NCBI GenBank assembly: GCA_041675005.1
Contig: JBAYUQ010000016.1
Location: 6,224-70,223 of the forward strand
From: PGYR01 sp041675005
GTDB taxonomy: Bacteria > Bacteroidota > Ignavibacteria > Kapaibacteriales > UBA2268
Length of the DNA stretch: 64,000 nt
Reading direction: 5' to 3'
Shown here piece after piece: positions 1 through 8,971 of this stretch; position 1 is the stretch's first letter; every line of letters begins with the position of its first letter. The notes beneath the pieces are model-generated. The model made no database searches, had not been told where the DNA came from, and worked only from the letters and a program-made list of their open reading frames with translations. The translations under genes and the position numbers were made by a program.

Positions 1-540
1 AAAGTAGAAAAAGGCTCAATAGTAATCGATGAACTATGCCGTACAAACGTAGAAGGTATATACTCTATCGGTGATGTAGCTGGTGCTCCTTGGTTAGCCC
101 ACAAAGCATCTGCTGAGGGTATCGCTTGTGTAGAAGCAATAGCTGGTCATTCTGACAAAGGTATTGACTATAACAATATCCCTGGCTGTACTTACTGTAT
201 CCCACAAGTGGCATCTATCGGTATGACTGAAGAGAAAGCAAAAGAAGCTGGTCACAAAGTAAAAGTTGGTAAATTCCCATTCACAGCGAACGGAAAAGCT
301 CACGGTATTGGTAAAACACAAGGATTTGTGAAGCTAGTATTCGATGAGAAATACGGTGAAGTATTGGGTGCACACATGATAGGTCCAGATGTAACTGAAC
401 TAATCGGTGAAATAGCACTAGCACGTTCACTAGACGCAACTGCACACACAATAATGAAAACTATACACGCTCACCCTACTCTTGGCGAATCTATTATGGA
501 AGCGTCAGCAGCAGCCTACGGCGAAGCGGTAAATATATAA
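1..540 (+). CDS. lpdA: Dihydrolipoyl dehydrogenase, C-terminal part (5' end outside window)
   Basis: C-terminal 179 residues of dihydrolipoyl dehydrogenase (E3), the cytoplasmic FAD/NAD flavoenzyme that reoxidises dihydrolipoamide in 2-oxo-acid dehydrogenase complexes and the glycine cleavage system. The frame is open from base 1, so the start and the redox CxxxxC pair lie upstream of the window. The visible part holds the FAD-contacting GIYSIGDVAG motif (fragment residues 19-28). It then runs through the dimerisation domain to HAHPTLGE near the end, which carries the family's catalytic His and its Glu partner (His-x4-Glu). The ATG at 208 is internal and is not the start. A hairpin terminator follows. 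The family call is secure; which complex it serves cannot be told from here. Confidence 0.95.
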   Translation, partial: KVEKGSIVIDELCRTNVEGIYSIGDVAGAPWLAHKASAEGIACVEAIAGHSDKGIDYNNIPGCTYCIPQVASIGMTEEKAKEAGHKVKVGKFPFTANGKAHGIGKTQGFVKLVFDEKYGEVLGAHMIGPDVTELIGEIALARSLDATAHTIMKTIHAHPTLGESIMEASAAAYGEAVNI

Positions 541-596
541 GATTGAAAGAATATGATGCCTGAGCGGAGTCGAAGGCGGAATAATAGAATAATATA

Positions 597-626
597 AGAG
601 ACGTGTGAAAATACGTCTCTTTTTTT
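597..626 (+). terminator. Intrinsic terminator after lpdA
   Basis: A perfect 8-bp stem AGAGACGT/ACGTCTCT (597-604 and 613-620) with an 8-base loop is followed by six T residues. It lies 57 bp after the lpdA stop and fits as its rho-independent terminator. Confidence 0.8.
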
Positions 627-668
627 ATGCCAGTAATCCCCCAAACCTCACGTAAAACCGTCATTCTA

Positions 669-710
669 GAGATCGTGTCATTACGAGGAGCGTAGCGACG
701 TGGTAATCTC
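669..710. repeat. Palindromic intergenic repeat (GAGAT...ATCTC)
   Basis: This is an imperfect hairpin with outer arms GAGAT/ATCTC and inner arms ATTAC/GTAAT, around a centre containing GAGCGTAGCGACG. The layout TCATTACGAGGAGCGTAGCG resembles a type of short dispersed intergenic repeat seen in many bacterial genomes. It is non-coding, and no function is claimed. Confidence 0.5.
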
Positions 711-937
711 TTTATGTCTGAATCACGGATTTTTTGGATTTATGGATTGCACGGATAATTATTATCAAAAATGTAGAGACTTATTGTTTAGAACGACTTG
801 TATTTTAGCCACAGAGTGGCTGTATATCTGTAGCAAATAGGTAAAAATCAACCTACAAAGCCCCAGAGGGGCGGAATATCTTAATAATAAAACGCACACC
901 AAACAAGCGATTCAAGTTACCTGTAATTGGGTAATAC

Positions 938-992
938 GTCATTCAGTGGACTCGTAGCTCACTGAGGTTCTCGAAGTACTCCGCTCAATGAC
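938..992. repeat. Palindromic intergenic repeat (GTCATT...AATGAC)
   Basis: Arms GTCATT (938-943) and AATGAC (987-992) enclose a GC-richer centre with several short inverted words. It is a probable relative of the 669-710 element, since both contain a TCATT arm followed by AG/GA-rich text with CGTAGC. Non-coding. Confidence 0.4.
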
Positions 993-1051
993 CGCATTTT
1001 ATACTCCTTAGTCTGAACTCTCTTGTCCTAAAAAAGGTTGCCACCCTTTAT

Positions 1052-2980
1052 TTACCACTTTATATTTGTATTCGGTAACCATCCTTCAACTTTTGCTTTT
1101 TCTATATTAGATAAGGAATTACCTTCTAATCCCAATTCTATTAAATTTTCTTTTAAGTTTTTGATTGATTCGGGTAAACTAGTTAATTGATTATGACTAA
1201 GACTCAGCGTTTTCAAATTCTGTAGATTCCCTATACTTTTAGGTAAACTAGTTAATTGATTATTTCCAAGGGACAAATATTCTAATTTTTGAAGAGTACT
1301 TATAACTTCTGGGAAACTACTAAATCGATTATAATGGAGAATTAGATATTCTAAACTCTGAAGATTCCCAATACTCTCGGGTAAACTAGTTAATTGATTA
1401 TAATCAATATCTAGATATTCTAAATTCTTTAAATTCCCTATACTCTCAGGTAAAGAAGTTAATTGATTACGATAGAGATCAAGTATTTCTAAATTTTGAA
1501 GATTACCAATGCAATTTGGTATTTTACCTAATGATAAATAATATAAATTTAAATAGTATTTACTACTATCTTTTGGCAGGTCATTATTATCATACAATTT
1601 ACCCCCAATTTCACAAGTCCAATCTCCTTCTTTATAGTTTACTATTCTGCTTAAAACTCCATCTCTATTAATTTGAATAGTTCCTTCTTCTGGTATTCCG
1701 TTTGGTACAACAAATTCAATTAGATCATTCTTCCAAGTTGTGGTTTCTACTTCATTGCCATTTAATAATAGCTTATATCCTTGTCTTTTTTCTTCCCCAA
1801 AGTATTTACCCTTAATTTTTTCTGTTTGCCCTATAGTGATATAAAATAAAGTCTCAGATATATATGGTTCGATAACATTACCTATACTTACATTAATTAT
1901 AATATCGCCAAGATCATCAACTTGCCCCTTGTTGGGTGACGTTGTATAGCTGATTATTGTTGAGCCATAAATATCAAAAAAAGCTTCAATTTCAGATTCA
2001 TTTGATTCCGGAGTAAGTAATTCAAATGTGCCATTTTCATTTGTCTTTGCTGAGTTTTGGAATCTATATGTTATTCCCTTTTGTACAACACTTGCCCCTT
2101 CAATAGGGTTGCCAGCGTTATCGACTACTCTGCCAATTATCTTTGACGTTTCATTATAAGGTCTATCCCAATTCCATTTTGTGAAGTGGCTAACTTCTGC
2201 TATATAGAATCCATCTACTAGACTGCCAACTCCTTCTTCTATCCACTTTCCTTTATCTTCATTATAATGCCACATTGGGATTGTAGCTGGGGAGTTCTGT
2301 GGAGCTTTAACCTTGATTATTGCTGTTACTCCGTCAGCTAGTTGAACTGGTTCGCCAGATGCAACTTTTAATACAACATCAATAAATCCGAAAGATTCGA
2401 TTGCGGTTTCTGTACCGTTTTCTCTTGTCCCTCTGAACTCACCTGGGAAAGCATCTAAAAATTCATCTTCACTTGTTAAAAATGCAGTTACTTCTGCGAA
2501 AACATCTTCCTCAACAGGTCTTCCATCTGAAAAAACGAATCCACCCGGCTTTATTTCGACTGAGAAATATTTCCCTTCGATTTTGCCACCATCAATATTC
2601 ATTTTTTCTGTTTTATCAATTGGAAATAGGCTAGCATCTATTCTATTCGGCAAATCTTCTTTTATGTCGGCCAGTTTTTGAGTGGAAGCAAATCCCGATT
2701 TCTGAAACCAAATTCTTTTATTAGATCCTGCGGATAGGGTGTTTAATTGATAACCACCATCAGAGCCAGTTAATGTCTTCTCTTCTCCAAAGAACACTGT
2801 AACACCAGCGAGAGGACTACCAGACTTATCTTTGACAAATCCAACTAGCTTTGCTGTGCCATAATTTTCGGTAATAATTTTAGGAGTGTATTCATTACTG
2901 GGTGAAACAATATCGCCTTCATCGTCTTTACAAGAGCTTATGACAAGTATAAATAGTAATAGAAATAGTATTTTTTTCAT
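1052..2980 (-). CDS. LRR lipoprotein with two carboxypeptidase-regulatory-like domains (copy A)
   Basis: A 642-residue surface or periplasmic lipoprotein of unknown ligand. The signal peptide ends in the lipobox ISSC (Cys17) and is followed by acidic DDEGD. A first CarboxypepD_reg-like beta sandwich (about 43-85, LVGFVKDKSGSPLAGVTVFF) leads into a beta-rich region to about 270. A second such domain covers about 280-325 (IIGRVVDNAGNPIEGASV), and an IPT/TIG-like segment about 365-450. About six 23-residue leucine-rich repeats (LxxLPxSIGNLxNLxxLxL) run from about 475 to 620. The end, EKAKVEGWLPNTNIKW, looks like a capping motif. Copy B lies 80 bp upstream on the same strand with a near-identical front part, so the pair is a tandem duplication and may be co-transcribed. 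The LRRs suggest protein or glycan binding; no enzyme motif is seen. Confidence 0.85.
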   Translation of the reverse strand: MKKILFLLLFILVISSCKDDEGDIVSPSNEYTPKIITENYGTAKLVGFVKDKSGSPLAGVTVFFGEEKTLTGSDGGYQLNTLSAGSNKRIWFQKSGFASTQKLADIKEDLPNRIDASLFPIDKTEKMNIDGGKIEGKYFSVEIKPGGFVFSDGRPVEEDVFAEVTAFLTSEDEFLDAFPGEFRGTRENGTETAIESFGFIDVVLKVASGEPVQLADGVTAIIKVKAPQNSPATIPMWHYNEDKGKWIEEGVGSLVDGFYIAEVSHFTKWNWDRPYNETSKIIGRVVDNAGNPIEGASVVQKGITYRFQNSAKTNENGTFELLTPESNESEIEAFFDIYGSTIISYTTSPNKGQVDDLGDIIINVSIGNVIEPYISETLFYITIGQTEKIKGKYFGEEKRQGYKLLLNGNEVETTTWKNDLIEFVVPNGIPEEGTIQINRDGVLSRIVNYKEGDWTCEIGGKLYDNNDLPKDSSKYYLNLYYLSLGKIPNCIGNLQNLEILDLYRNQLTSLPESIGNLKNLEYLDIDYNQLTSLPESIGNLQSLEYLILHYNRFSSFPEVISTLQKLEYLSLGNNQLTSLPKSIGNLQNLKTLSLSHNQLTSLPESIKNLKENLIELGLEGNSLSNIEKAKVEGWLPNTNIKW

Positions 2981-3060
2981 TTTTTACTCGAAATTGTTAT
3001 TTGCTGACTGAATAAAACTAATAATAAATCAAAAGACAACAATAGCCACCCATTTACTAT

Positions 3061-5181
3061 TTACCAATAAATGGTAGTATTTGGTAGCCACTTTTCAACT
3101 TTAGCTTTTTCTTCTTCCGAAAAATTGTTATTTGTTAAAATTAATAAAATTAGGTTTTCTTTTAAGTTTTTGATTGATATCGGCAAACTACTTAATCTAT
3201 TCGTACGAAGATTAAGCTCCTTTAAGTTTTGAAGATTGCCGAAACTTTCTGGCAAGGTCGTTAACTCATTTTTATAAAGATTAAGCTCCTCTAAGTTTTC
3301 AAGATTGCCAAAACTTTCTGGTAAACTTGTTAAATCATTAAGTTCCAAGTTTAGAGTTTTTAAATTCTGTAGATTACCAATGCTCTCTGATAAAATTACA
3401 AAATCATTATTTTCTAAGTTTAGAATTACTAAATTCTGTAGGTTGACAATATTTTCAGGTAAACTATTAATTCTAGTAAGACTAAGGTCAAGCTCTCGTA
3501 AATTTTGAAGATTGCCGATACTTTTAGGTAAACTACTTAATGGATTAGAATGAAGGTCAAGCAATCTTAAATTTTGGAGATTGCTGAAACTTTTAGGTAA
3601 ACTTGTTAAATCATTATAATGAAGGTCAAGCTCTTGTAAATTTCGAAGATTTCCGAAACTTTCAGGCAGACTACTTAATCGATTATTACTAAGGTGAAGC
3701 TCTTTTAAATTCTGAAGATTTCCTATGCAATTTGGTATGTATATCAATATTCGATTAGATAAATATAAATAAGTTAGTTGGTCATTATTGTCGTATATAT
3801 TACCTTTAATCTCACAAGTCCAATCACCCTCTTTATAATTTACTTCTCTACTAAATACTCCATCTCTATCTATTTGAATTGTTCCTTCTTCTGGTATTCC
3901 GTTTGGAACAACAAATTCAATTAGATCATTCTGCCAAGTTGTGGTTTCTACTTCATTGCCATTTAATAATAATTTATACCCATTTCTTTTTACTTCTCCA
4001 AAATATTTGCCTGTAATTTTTGCAGATTGCCCTATTGTGATATAAAATAAAGCATCAGAAATATATGGTTCGATAACATTATCTATACTTACATTAATTT
4101 TAATATCTCCAATATTATAAACTTGCCCTTTGTTAGGTGAAGTTGTATAGTTGATTATTGTTGAGCCATAAATATCAAAATATGCTTCAATTTCTGATTC
4201 ATTTGATTCTGGTGTAAGTAACTCAAAAGCGCCATTTTCATCAGTTTCTGCTGAGTTTTGAAATATATAAGTTATTCCTTTTTGTACAACACTTGCGCCT
4301 TCAATTGGGTTTCCAGCATTATCGATTACTCTTCCAACTATCTTTGAAGTTTCATTATAAGGTCTATCCCAGTTCCACTTTGTGAAGTGTTTGACCTCTG
4401 CTATATAGAATCCATCAACTAGACTGCCAATTCCTTCTTCTATCCACTTTCCTTTGTCTTCGTCATAATGCCACATTGGGATTGTAGCTGGAGAGTTCTG
4501 TGGAGCTTTAATCTTGATTGTTGCTGTTACTCCATCTGCTAGTTGAACTGGTTCGCCAGATTCCACTTTTAACACAACATCAATAAATCCGAAAGATTCG
4601 ATTGCTGTTTCGGTACCATTTTCTCTAGTCCCTCTGAATTCACCAGGGAAAGCATCTAAAAACTCATCTTCACTTGTTAAAAAGGCAGTTACTTCTACGA
4701 AAACATCTTCCTCTACTGGGCGACCATCAGAATAAACAAATCCACCCGGCTGAATTTCGAGAGAGAAATCTTTTCCTTCTATTTTTCCACCATCGCTATT
4801 CATTTTTTCGGTTTTATCAATCGGGAATAGACTAGCATCTATTCTGTTTGGTAAATCTTCTTTTATGTCAGCTAATTTTTGAGTGGAAGCATATCCCGAT
4901 TTCTGAAACCAAATTCTTTTGTTTGATCCAGAAGACAGCGTATTCAATTGATAACCACCATCAGTGCCAGTTAGTGTCTTTTCTTCACCAAAAAATACTG
5001 TAACACCTGAAAGTGGATTCCCTGACTTATCATTTACAAAACCAACTAGCTTTGCAGTTCCATAATTTTCGGTAATAATTTTAGGAGTATATTCATTTCC
5101 AGGTGCAACGATATCGCCTTCATCATCTTTACAAGAGCTTATGACAAGTATAAATAGGAATAGAAATAGTATTTTTTTCAT
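3061..5181 (-). CDS. LRR lipoprotein with two carboxypeptidase-regulatory-like domains (copy B)
   Basis: A 706-residue paralogue of the next gene downstream. It has the same lipobox signal (ISSC), two carboxypeptidase-regulatory-like folds and an IPT/TIG-like segment, nearly identical over about the first 465 residues. The leucine-rich region is longer and different. It has about nine 23-residue repeats, many with SFGNL rather than SIGNL, and ends in the shared cap EKAKVEKWLPNTTIYW. The 36 bases just upstream of both start codons are identical (5182-5217 and 2981-3016), so the duplication included the 5' region. Expected to be exported and lipid-anchored. The stable front and variable LRR back suggest that the binding specificity diversifies; that is inference. 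Confidence 0.85.
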   Translation of the reverse strand: MKKILFLFLFILVISSCKDDEGDIVAPGNEYTPKIITENYGTAKLVGFVNDKSGNPLSGVTVFFGEEKTLTGTDGGYQLNTLSSGSNKRIWFQKSGYASTQKLADIKEDLPNRIDASLFPIDKTEKMNSDGGKIEGKDFSLEIQPGGFVYSDGRPVEEDVFVEVTAFLTSEDEFLDAFPGEFRGTRENGTETAIESFGFIDVVLKVESGEPVQLADGVTATIKIKAPQNSPATIPMWHYDEDKGKWIEEGIGSLVDGFYIAEVKHFTKWNWDRPYNETSKIVGRVIDNAGNPIEGASVVQKGITYIFQNSAETDENGAFELLTPESNESEIEAYFDIYGSTIINYTTSPNKGQVYNIGDIKINVSIDNVIEPYISDALFYITIGQSAKITGKYFGEVKRNGYKLLLNGNEVETTTWQNDLIEFVVPNGIPEEGTIQIDRDGVFSREVNYKEGDWTCEIKGNIYDNNDQLTYLYLSNRILIYIPNCIGNLQNLKELHLSNNRLSSLPESFGNLRNLQELDLHYNDLTSLPKSFSNLQNLRLLDLHSNPLSSLPKSIGNLQNLRELDLSLTRINSLPENIVNLQNLVILNLENNDFVILSESIGNLQNLKTLNLELNDLTSLPESFGNLENLEELNLYKNELTTLPESFGNLQNLKELNLRTNRLSSLPISIKNLKENLILLILTNNNFSEEEKAKVEKWLPNTTIYW

Positions 5182-5560
5182 TTTTTACTCGAAATTGTTA
5201 TTTGCTGACTGAATAAATTAGTAATAAATGTTTAATAATAAAAATTTGAAGGTATCGGGAGCGTCAATCACAAGCTAATCGAATTGATATGGTAAAGCAT
5301 TATGACTTAGTTAAATAACACCTAGATTCTTCTAATGTCTGCGGCGTTATCAGAGTGACGTATAATCCAATCATCCTGACTATCTTATTCCACCTTGTAT
5401 TCTTGTTCTTAATAAATACAATTAGGACTACCTCTCTTGACTCTTTACTTCGACAACGGTCAGCACAACAATACGTCTCTACAATCTGTCATAAAAGCAA
5501 AAAAAAAGAGCTACCCATATAGGATAGCTCTCGTCGAACAACTTTAGTACAAGTTTATTC
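5182..5560. other. Gene-free stretch with dispersed-repeat words
   Basis: This 379-bp gap has no convincing ORF. At 5339-5361 it carries a 23-base word that recurs exactly at 37532-37554 (core GGCGTTATCAGAGTGACG). At 5439-5454 it carries GACTCTTTACTTCGAC, which recurs exactly at 37623-37638 and in part at 11734-11745. CTCTACAATCT near 5477-5487 recurs near 37716-37726. The three words keep the same order in both places. The terminator of the next gene lies at the right end. Confidence 0.65.
5501..5531 (-). terminator. Intrinsic terminator of the HMA-domain gene
   Basis: On the minus strand a 7-bp perfect stem AGAGCTA/TAGCTCT (5507-5513 and 5525-5531) is followed by a run of at least seven T. 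It sits 30 bp after the stop of the 5561-5998 gene. Confidence 0.8.
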
Positions 5561-5998
5561 TTATTTTTTTGCCTTATCTTTGCAGCAGTTCTCTTCCGAG
5601 CCGCAATCCTTAGAAGCGACTTTCTTGTTAGTTGTGCTACAATCTTTATCGCCTACTTTACCAGTAGTAGAACACTCCTTGTCTGAAGTAGAGCATTTCT
5701 TAGTAGAAACTTCAGCAACATCATAACCTAATTTTGTTACTTTTGTTTTCAAATCTGCAACTGTTATAACTTCAGGATCGTAGTCAAAGCTTACAGTTTT
5801 AGTCTTTACGTCAACGCTAGTAGTGTTTACGCCATCTACATCTTTCATGTTCTTTTCTATCTTGCTCTTGCAACCATCACACGTGATTGATGCTGTGAAA
5901 GACGTTTTAGCTGATTTTGCTTCAGATTGATTCGGAAGCAAAAAGAATACTGTTAGAGCGATTGCTGTTAGAATAAACGGCACTAATACTTTCTTCAT
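5561..5998 (-). CDS. Exported heavy-metal-associated (HMA, MerP-like) domain protein
   Basis: A 145-residue protein with an N-terminal signal or membrane helix (VPFILTAIALTVFFLL), then one HMA fold (about 30-95). The metal-binding loop is TCDGCKSK, a CxxC pair of the MerP/CopZ/Atx1 type that normally binds Cu(I), Hg(II) or Zn(II). The C-terminal 45 residues are low-complexity and carry repeated Cys (KKCS, KECS, KDCS, KDCG, ENCCKDK), likely extra metal ligands. A good Shine-Dalgarno (AGGAG) lies just before the ATG. It is probably a periplasmic metal scavenger or chaperone. It stands alone, about 6 kb from the metal efflux operon at 12087-18251, so a functional link is only suggested. The metal specificity is unknown. 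Confidence 0.85.
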   Translation of the reverse strand: MKKVLVPFILTAIALTVFFLLPNQSEAKSAKTSFTASITCDGCKSKIEKNMKDVDGVNTTSVDVKTKTVSFDYDPEVITVADLKTKVTKLGYDVAEVSTKKCSTSDKECSTTGKVGDKDCSTTNKKVASKDCGSEENCCKDKAKK

Positions 5999-6037
5999 AC
6001 TTATCTCCTAATTTAGTTTATTATAATTCTGTACAAT

Positions 6038-8755
6038 TTAATACTTTTGTTTTAATATATCAAGTGCTTTTTTGATTTTTGGATCATTTGGATAATTATC
6101 CTTCCCCTCGATAGTTATATCGGGTATGATAGATTTATATTTTATCTGATCATCATTTTTAAATGACATTGGGTATATATCGAACGAAATATTATAAAAA
6201 GCTGGCAATTTGACCTCTTGCATCATATCATAAGAGCCGGCTGTTGGTTCACCTATTATCTTACCTATTCCATAGTATTTCACTATTTGTAATATGGTCT
6301 CAGATTTACCTACAGTTGTTTCATTTGTTATAAATACAATATTTCTAGCCAATTCAGATTTCTTAGCTTTCACGTAACCATCTATTATCCGAGTTGATGG
6401 CTCTTTACAAGGGCTAATATATGAGTTCAACCCCCATTCAAATGTCGGTATATTCTCATCTATAAAAAAGCCGAGGAAGTGTTCAGAAAGTAGAGCATCT
6501 CCACGCAAATCTATTATTATCCCCTTTGCTTTAATGAAATTACCCATCATCTCGCTCATCTCAAAGTCATCCAAACGAGTTCCATCTATGTAAATAGTAT
6601 TACTATCCAACCACTCCAATGTATATGGGCGAGCTATCACAACTTCTCTATTAGTTAAATACCTAGTAATGGGAACTATTAACTCATCACCGTTTCTATT
6701 AATTCTGACTTTTTCTTCTGATTTGAAATCACCTGCTGATAGCTTGTAGAACGCTTTTTTCTGTTTCCATATAGTTGAATTACCAGGGTATTGTTCCGAT
6801 TCTTTTGCTACAAAATCCATTACGTTCTTATTGCCAATATCTAGTATTCTATCCCCTTTTTCTATTTGCTTGTCATAAGAGCTAACTACTACCACCTCAC
6901 CATTTTCAAAATCTACTATGAATGGTAACGTAAAATCCTTTGATTGTGAAGTTAGCCACGCCGTTGAGCGTATATTATTAGTTACCTTCATTATCTTGTT
7001 TAGCTCTGCTTCAAACTCATCAGTGGTTCTAGTTTGAGTTATATTAGATATATTATCCAAAAATAATTTCTCCCACTCGCCTTCTGTATAGTTGACATTA
7101 GAATAGTACCTCATATAGTTCCACATCTCTATAAATACAGCAACTTTAGATATTCTGTCATTTGGGTTCATTGTTATTCTTTGCTCGGGTTTGTCATCTG
7201 ATTTTGGTAAAGAAACATTACCATCATCATATACAGTTAGTGGTAGTGCAAGCCACATACCGTCATCTATTTTGCTAATGCAGATTTCCTCTGGTTTTGA
7301 CAAAGGATTATACAACTGCTTATCTGTAGAGATAACTAACGAACTACCGTCTAGGGCTTCTTTGCTATTATCAATTGAAAACGCATACCCCGATTTTAGT
7401 ATGGATTCGGGGATTCTCCAGTACTCTATACTATTCGGTTGCCATTTCATATCGAAAGAATTATTCTTAGGGTTATATTCCAAATCTTCACCTTGACCTT
7501 TGGCTGTGATCTTTACATCGTCGAACCAACATCTTCCCTCTCCAAAAAATACAAGCCCCGGTCTTATCTGAACAGCATCTTTCGGTATTTCAACTTCTAT
7601 ACTATATTCCTTCCATTTATCAGAATATATAACCTCAGGAATTTTAATATTAAGTGGCTCTTTAGCTGGGTCTTCGAAATCAACACGAAACCATAGTTCA
7701 GCGTGGGCGTCATTACCATAAGGTACGACCTTAGCCATAGCTGAGTATTTTATTTTTTTACCCGCTAAGTTAGAAGCGCCTATTATCTGGTAGGTAGCTG
7801 CTTCGCGTGGCATTCTGGAATCATATACGTTCAATCGTTTAGTGCCTATGTTCAAATCACCATTTTTATAGTATATATTATTCGTAATCTTAGCTATTGC
7901 AACTCTATCTAGTGCGTTTTTTGGCTTGTTTACTTTGTGTTTTTTCGCACTTACCTCATCTTTGTATAATCCAGCCGAAGGGGCTATTCTCTTTATACGA
8001 TTTTGGATAGTAGTAAAAGCATCTGTATTACTCACAAGCCCTTTAATACTATGGTAAAGGTAAGTTTCCAAATCAAGTTTTTCTATTTCATCCGAAGGGT
8101 GAAAGAACTTAGTATTACCATAGGCCTTCGCGAAATCCAGATATTTTTTTGCGGTTTCAGCATCAGTGCTACCAGCTGTAACTATGTCTTGCACTTCATC
8201 TATAGCTTCAATGGTTATACCATCTATCCACGCCTTTCCACTACCTTGTAGGAAGAGACCGATATTAATAGAATATGCATCATCGGTAACAGTATGTTCT
8301 ACTGTATATCGCTCCCAAGTATTGAAAACAATTGGATCTTCTTCATTAGTATTGATGAATGGGTATTGATTTTGGAAAGTACGTTCTGAGATGTAGAACC
8401 CAGCGTGTCCCTCGCCTTCTATCTCTGCACGTATATGAGCTGTGAATCTCACTTTCTTGCCTATATACTGGCTAGCATCAAAACTCTGAACGGCAGAAGC
8501 GCTCACTTTCTCTGTACCAGTAGAATCCATAGGTCTTTCTATACTCAAACAGTATTTGCCATCGAATGGGTTAGTGACTGTTGCTTCTGAATAATATCCC
8601 TTTTCCTTCGCTTGTTCGGACAATGTCCACTTTGCTGGCATAGCACCAACAACGGCATTTTCGAAGCTGAGATTATGGGGTTGATAAGCTGGAGCGGCCT
8701 CGAATTGGGAAAAAGCAGTTGTACAAAATGATAGCAGGAGTATAATATATTTCAT
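6038..8755 (-). CDS. Secreted S41-peptidase-like protein with two jelly-roll domains; active site looks lost
   Basis: A 905-residue exported protein (signal peptide MKYIILLLSFCTTAFSQ). Two related beta-sandwich, carbohydrate-binding-like regions cover about 26-185 (ending AWIDGITIEA) and 285-425 (ending CWFDDVKITA). The C-terminal part (about 560-905) has the tail-specific protease (S41) fold: IIIDLRGD, IVFITNETT, and IIGEPTAG near 833-840. In Tsp/CtpA enzymes the nucleophile is the first Ser of SASE, and the catalytic Lys lies 25 residues later. Here those positions read Gly815 (GKSE) and Ser840 (PTAGS), so both dyad residues appear replaced. It may be a binding or scaffold protein rather than a protease. 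No T9SS tail is evident. Fold confidence is high; the pseudoenzyme call rests on alignment by eye. Confidence 0.75.
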   Translation of the reverse strand: MKYIILLLSFCTTAFSQFEAAPAYQPHNLSFENAVVGAMPAKWTLSEQAKEKGYYSEATVTNPFDGKYCLSIERPMDSTGTEKVSASAVQSFDASQYIGKKVRFTAHIRAEIEGEGHAGFYISERTFQNQYPFINTNEEDPIVFNTWERYTVEHTVTDDAYSINIGLFLQGSGKAWIDGITIEAIDEVQDIVTAGSTDAETAKKYLDFAKAYGNTKFFHPSDEIEKLDLETYLYHSIKGLVSNTDAFTTIQNRIKRIAPSAGLYKDEVSAKKHKVNKPKNALDRVAIAKITNNIYYKNGDLNIGTKRLNVYDSRMPREAATYQIIGASNLAGKKIKYSAMAKVVPYGNDAHAELWFRVDFEDPAKEPLNIKIPEVIYSDKWKEYSIEVEIPKDAVQIRPGLVFFGEGRCWFDDVKITAKGQGEDLEYNPKNNSFDMKWQPNSIEYWRIPESILKSGYAFSIDNSKEALDGSSLVISTDKQLYNPLSKPEEICISKIDDGMWLALPLTVYDDGNVSLPKSDDKPEQRITMNPNDRISKVAVFIEMWNYMRYYSNVNYTEGEWEKLFLDNISNITQTRTTDEFEAELNKIMKVTNNIRSTAWLTSQSKDFTLPFIVDFENGEVVVVSSYDKQIEKGDRILDIGNKNVMDFVAKESEQYPGNSTIWKQKKAFYKLSAGDFKSEEKVRINRNGDELIVPITRYLTNREVVIARPYTLEWLDSNTIYIDGTRLDDFEMSEMMGNFIKAKGIIIDLRGDALLSEHFLGFFIDENIPTFEWGLNSYISPCKEPSTRIIDGYVKAKKSELARNIVFITNETTVGKSETILQIVKYYGIGKIIGEPTAGSYDMMQEVKLPAFYNISFDIYPMSFKNDDQIKYKSIIPDITIEGKDNYPNDPKIKKALDILKQKY

Positions 8756-8971
8756 GTCTTTTTGAATTTGTTTTTTATATAACTATAATGACACTTGAAC
8801 ACGTAAAACGTCTCAAATGATTGAAAGTTTATGCAAATTAATGATTATTAGGAAATGGAGCCGGAGAATTATCTGACTTTTCCAATTCTGAATTGAAAAA
8901 AGTCTTGTTTTGAGATGCAAGTTACTTCTTTTCCTCAGCTTGACTGGAAATATATTAGTCATAAGCTGTCC

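Larger units (their letters stand above)
541..1051. other. Gene-free stretch with repeats
   Basis: There is no credible ORF in this 511-bp stretch. It holds the lpdA terminator, two hairpin-forming repeats (669-710 and 938-992), and a segment with ACGGAT twice (725-730 and 751-756). It also has a CCCC-AGA-GGGG element near 862-872 and the text TGAGCGGAGTCGAAGG near 561-576, which is a variant of words found in other gaps of this window. It looks like an accumulation site for short non-coding repeats between two genes whose 3' ends face each other. Confidence 0.7.

Noticed and set aside
208..540. ATG at 208 as the start of a 110-residue protein
   Set aside because: It is inside lpdA, which is open from base 1 with matching family sequence.
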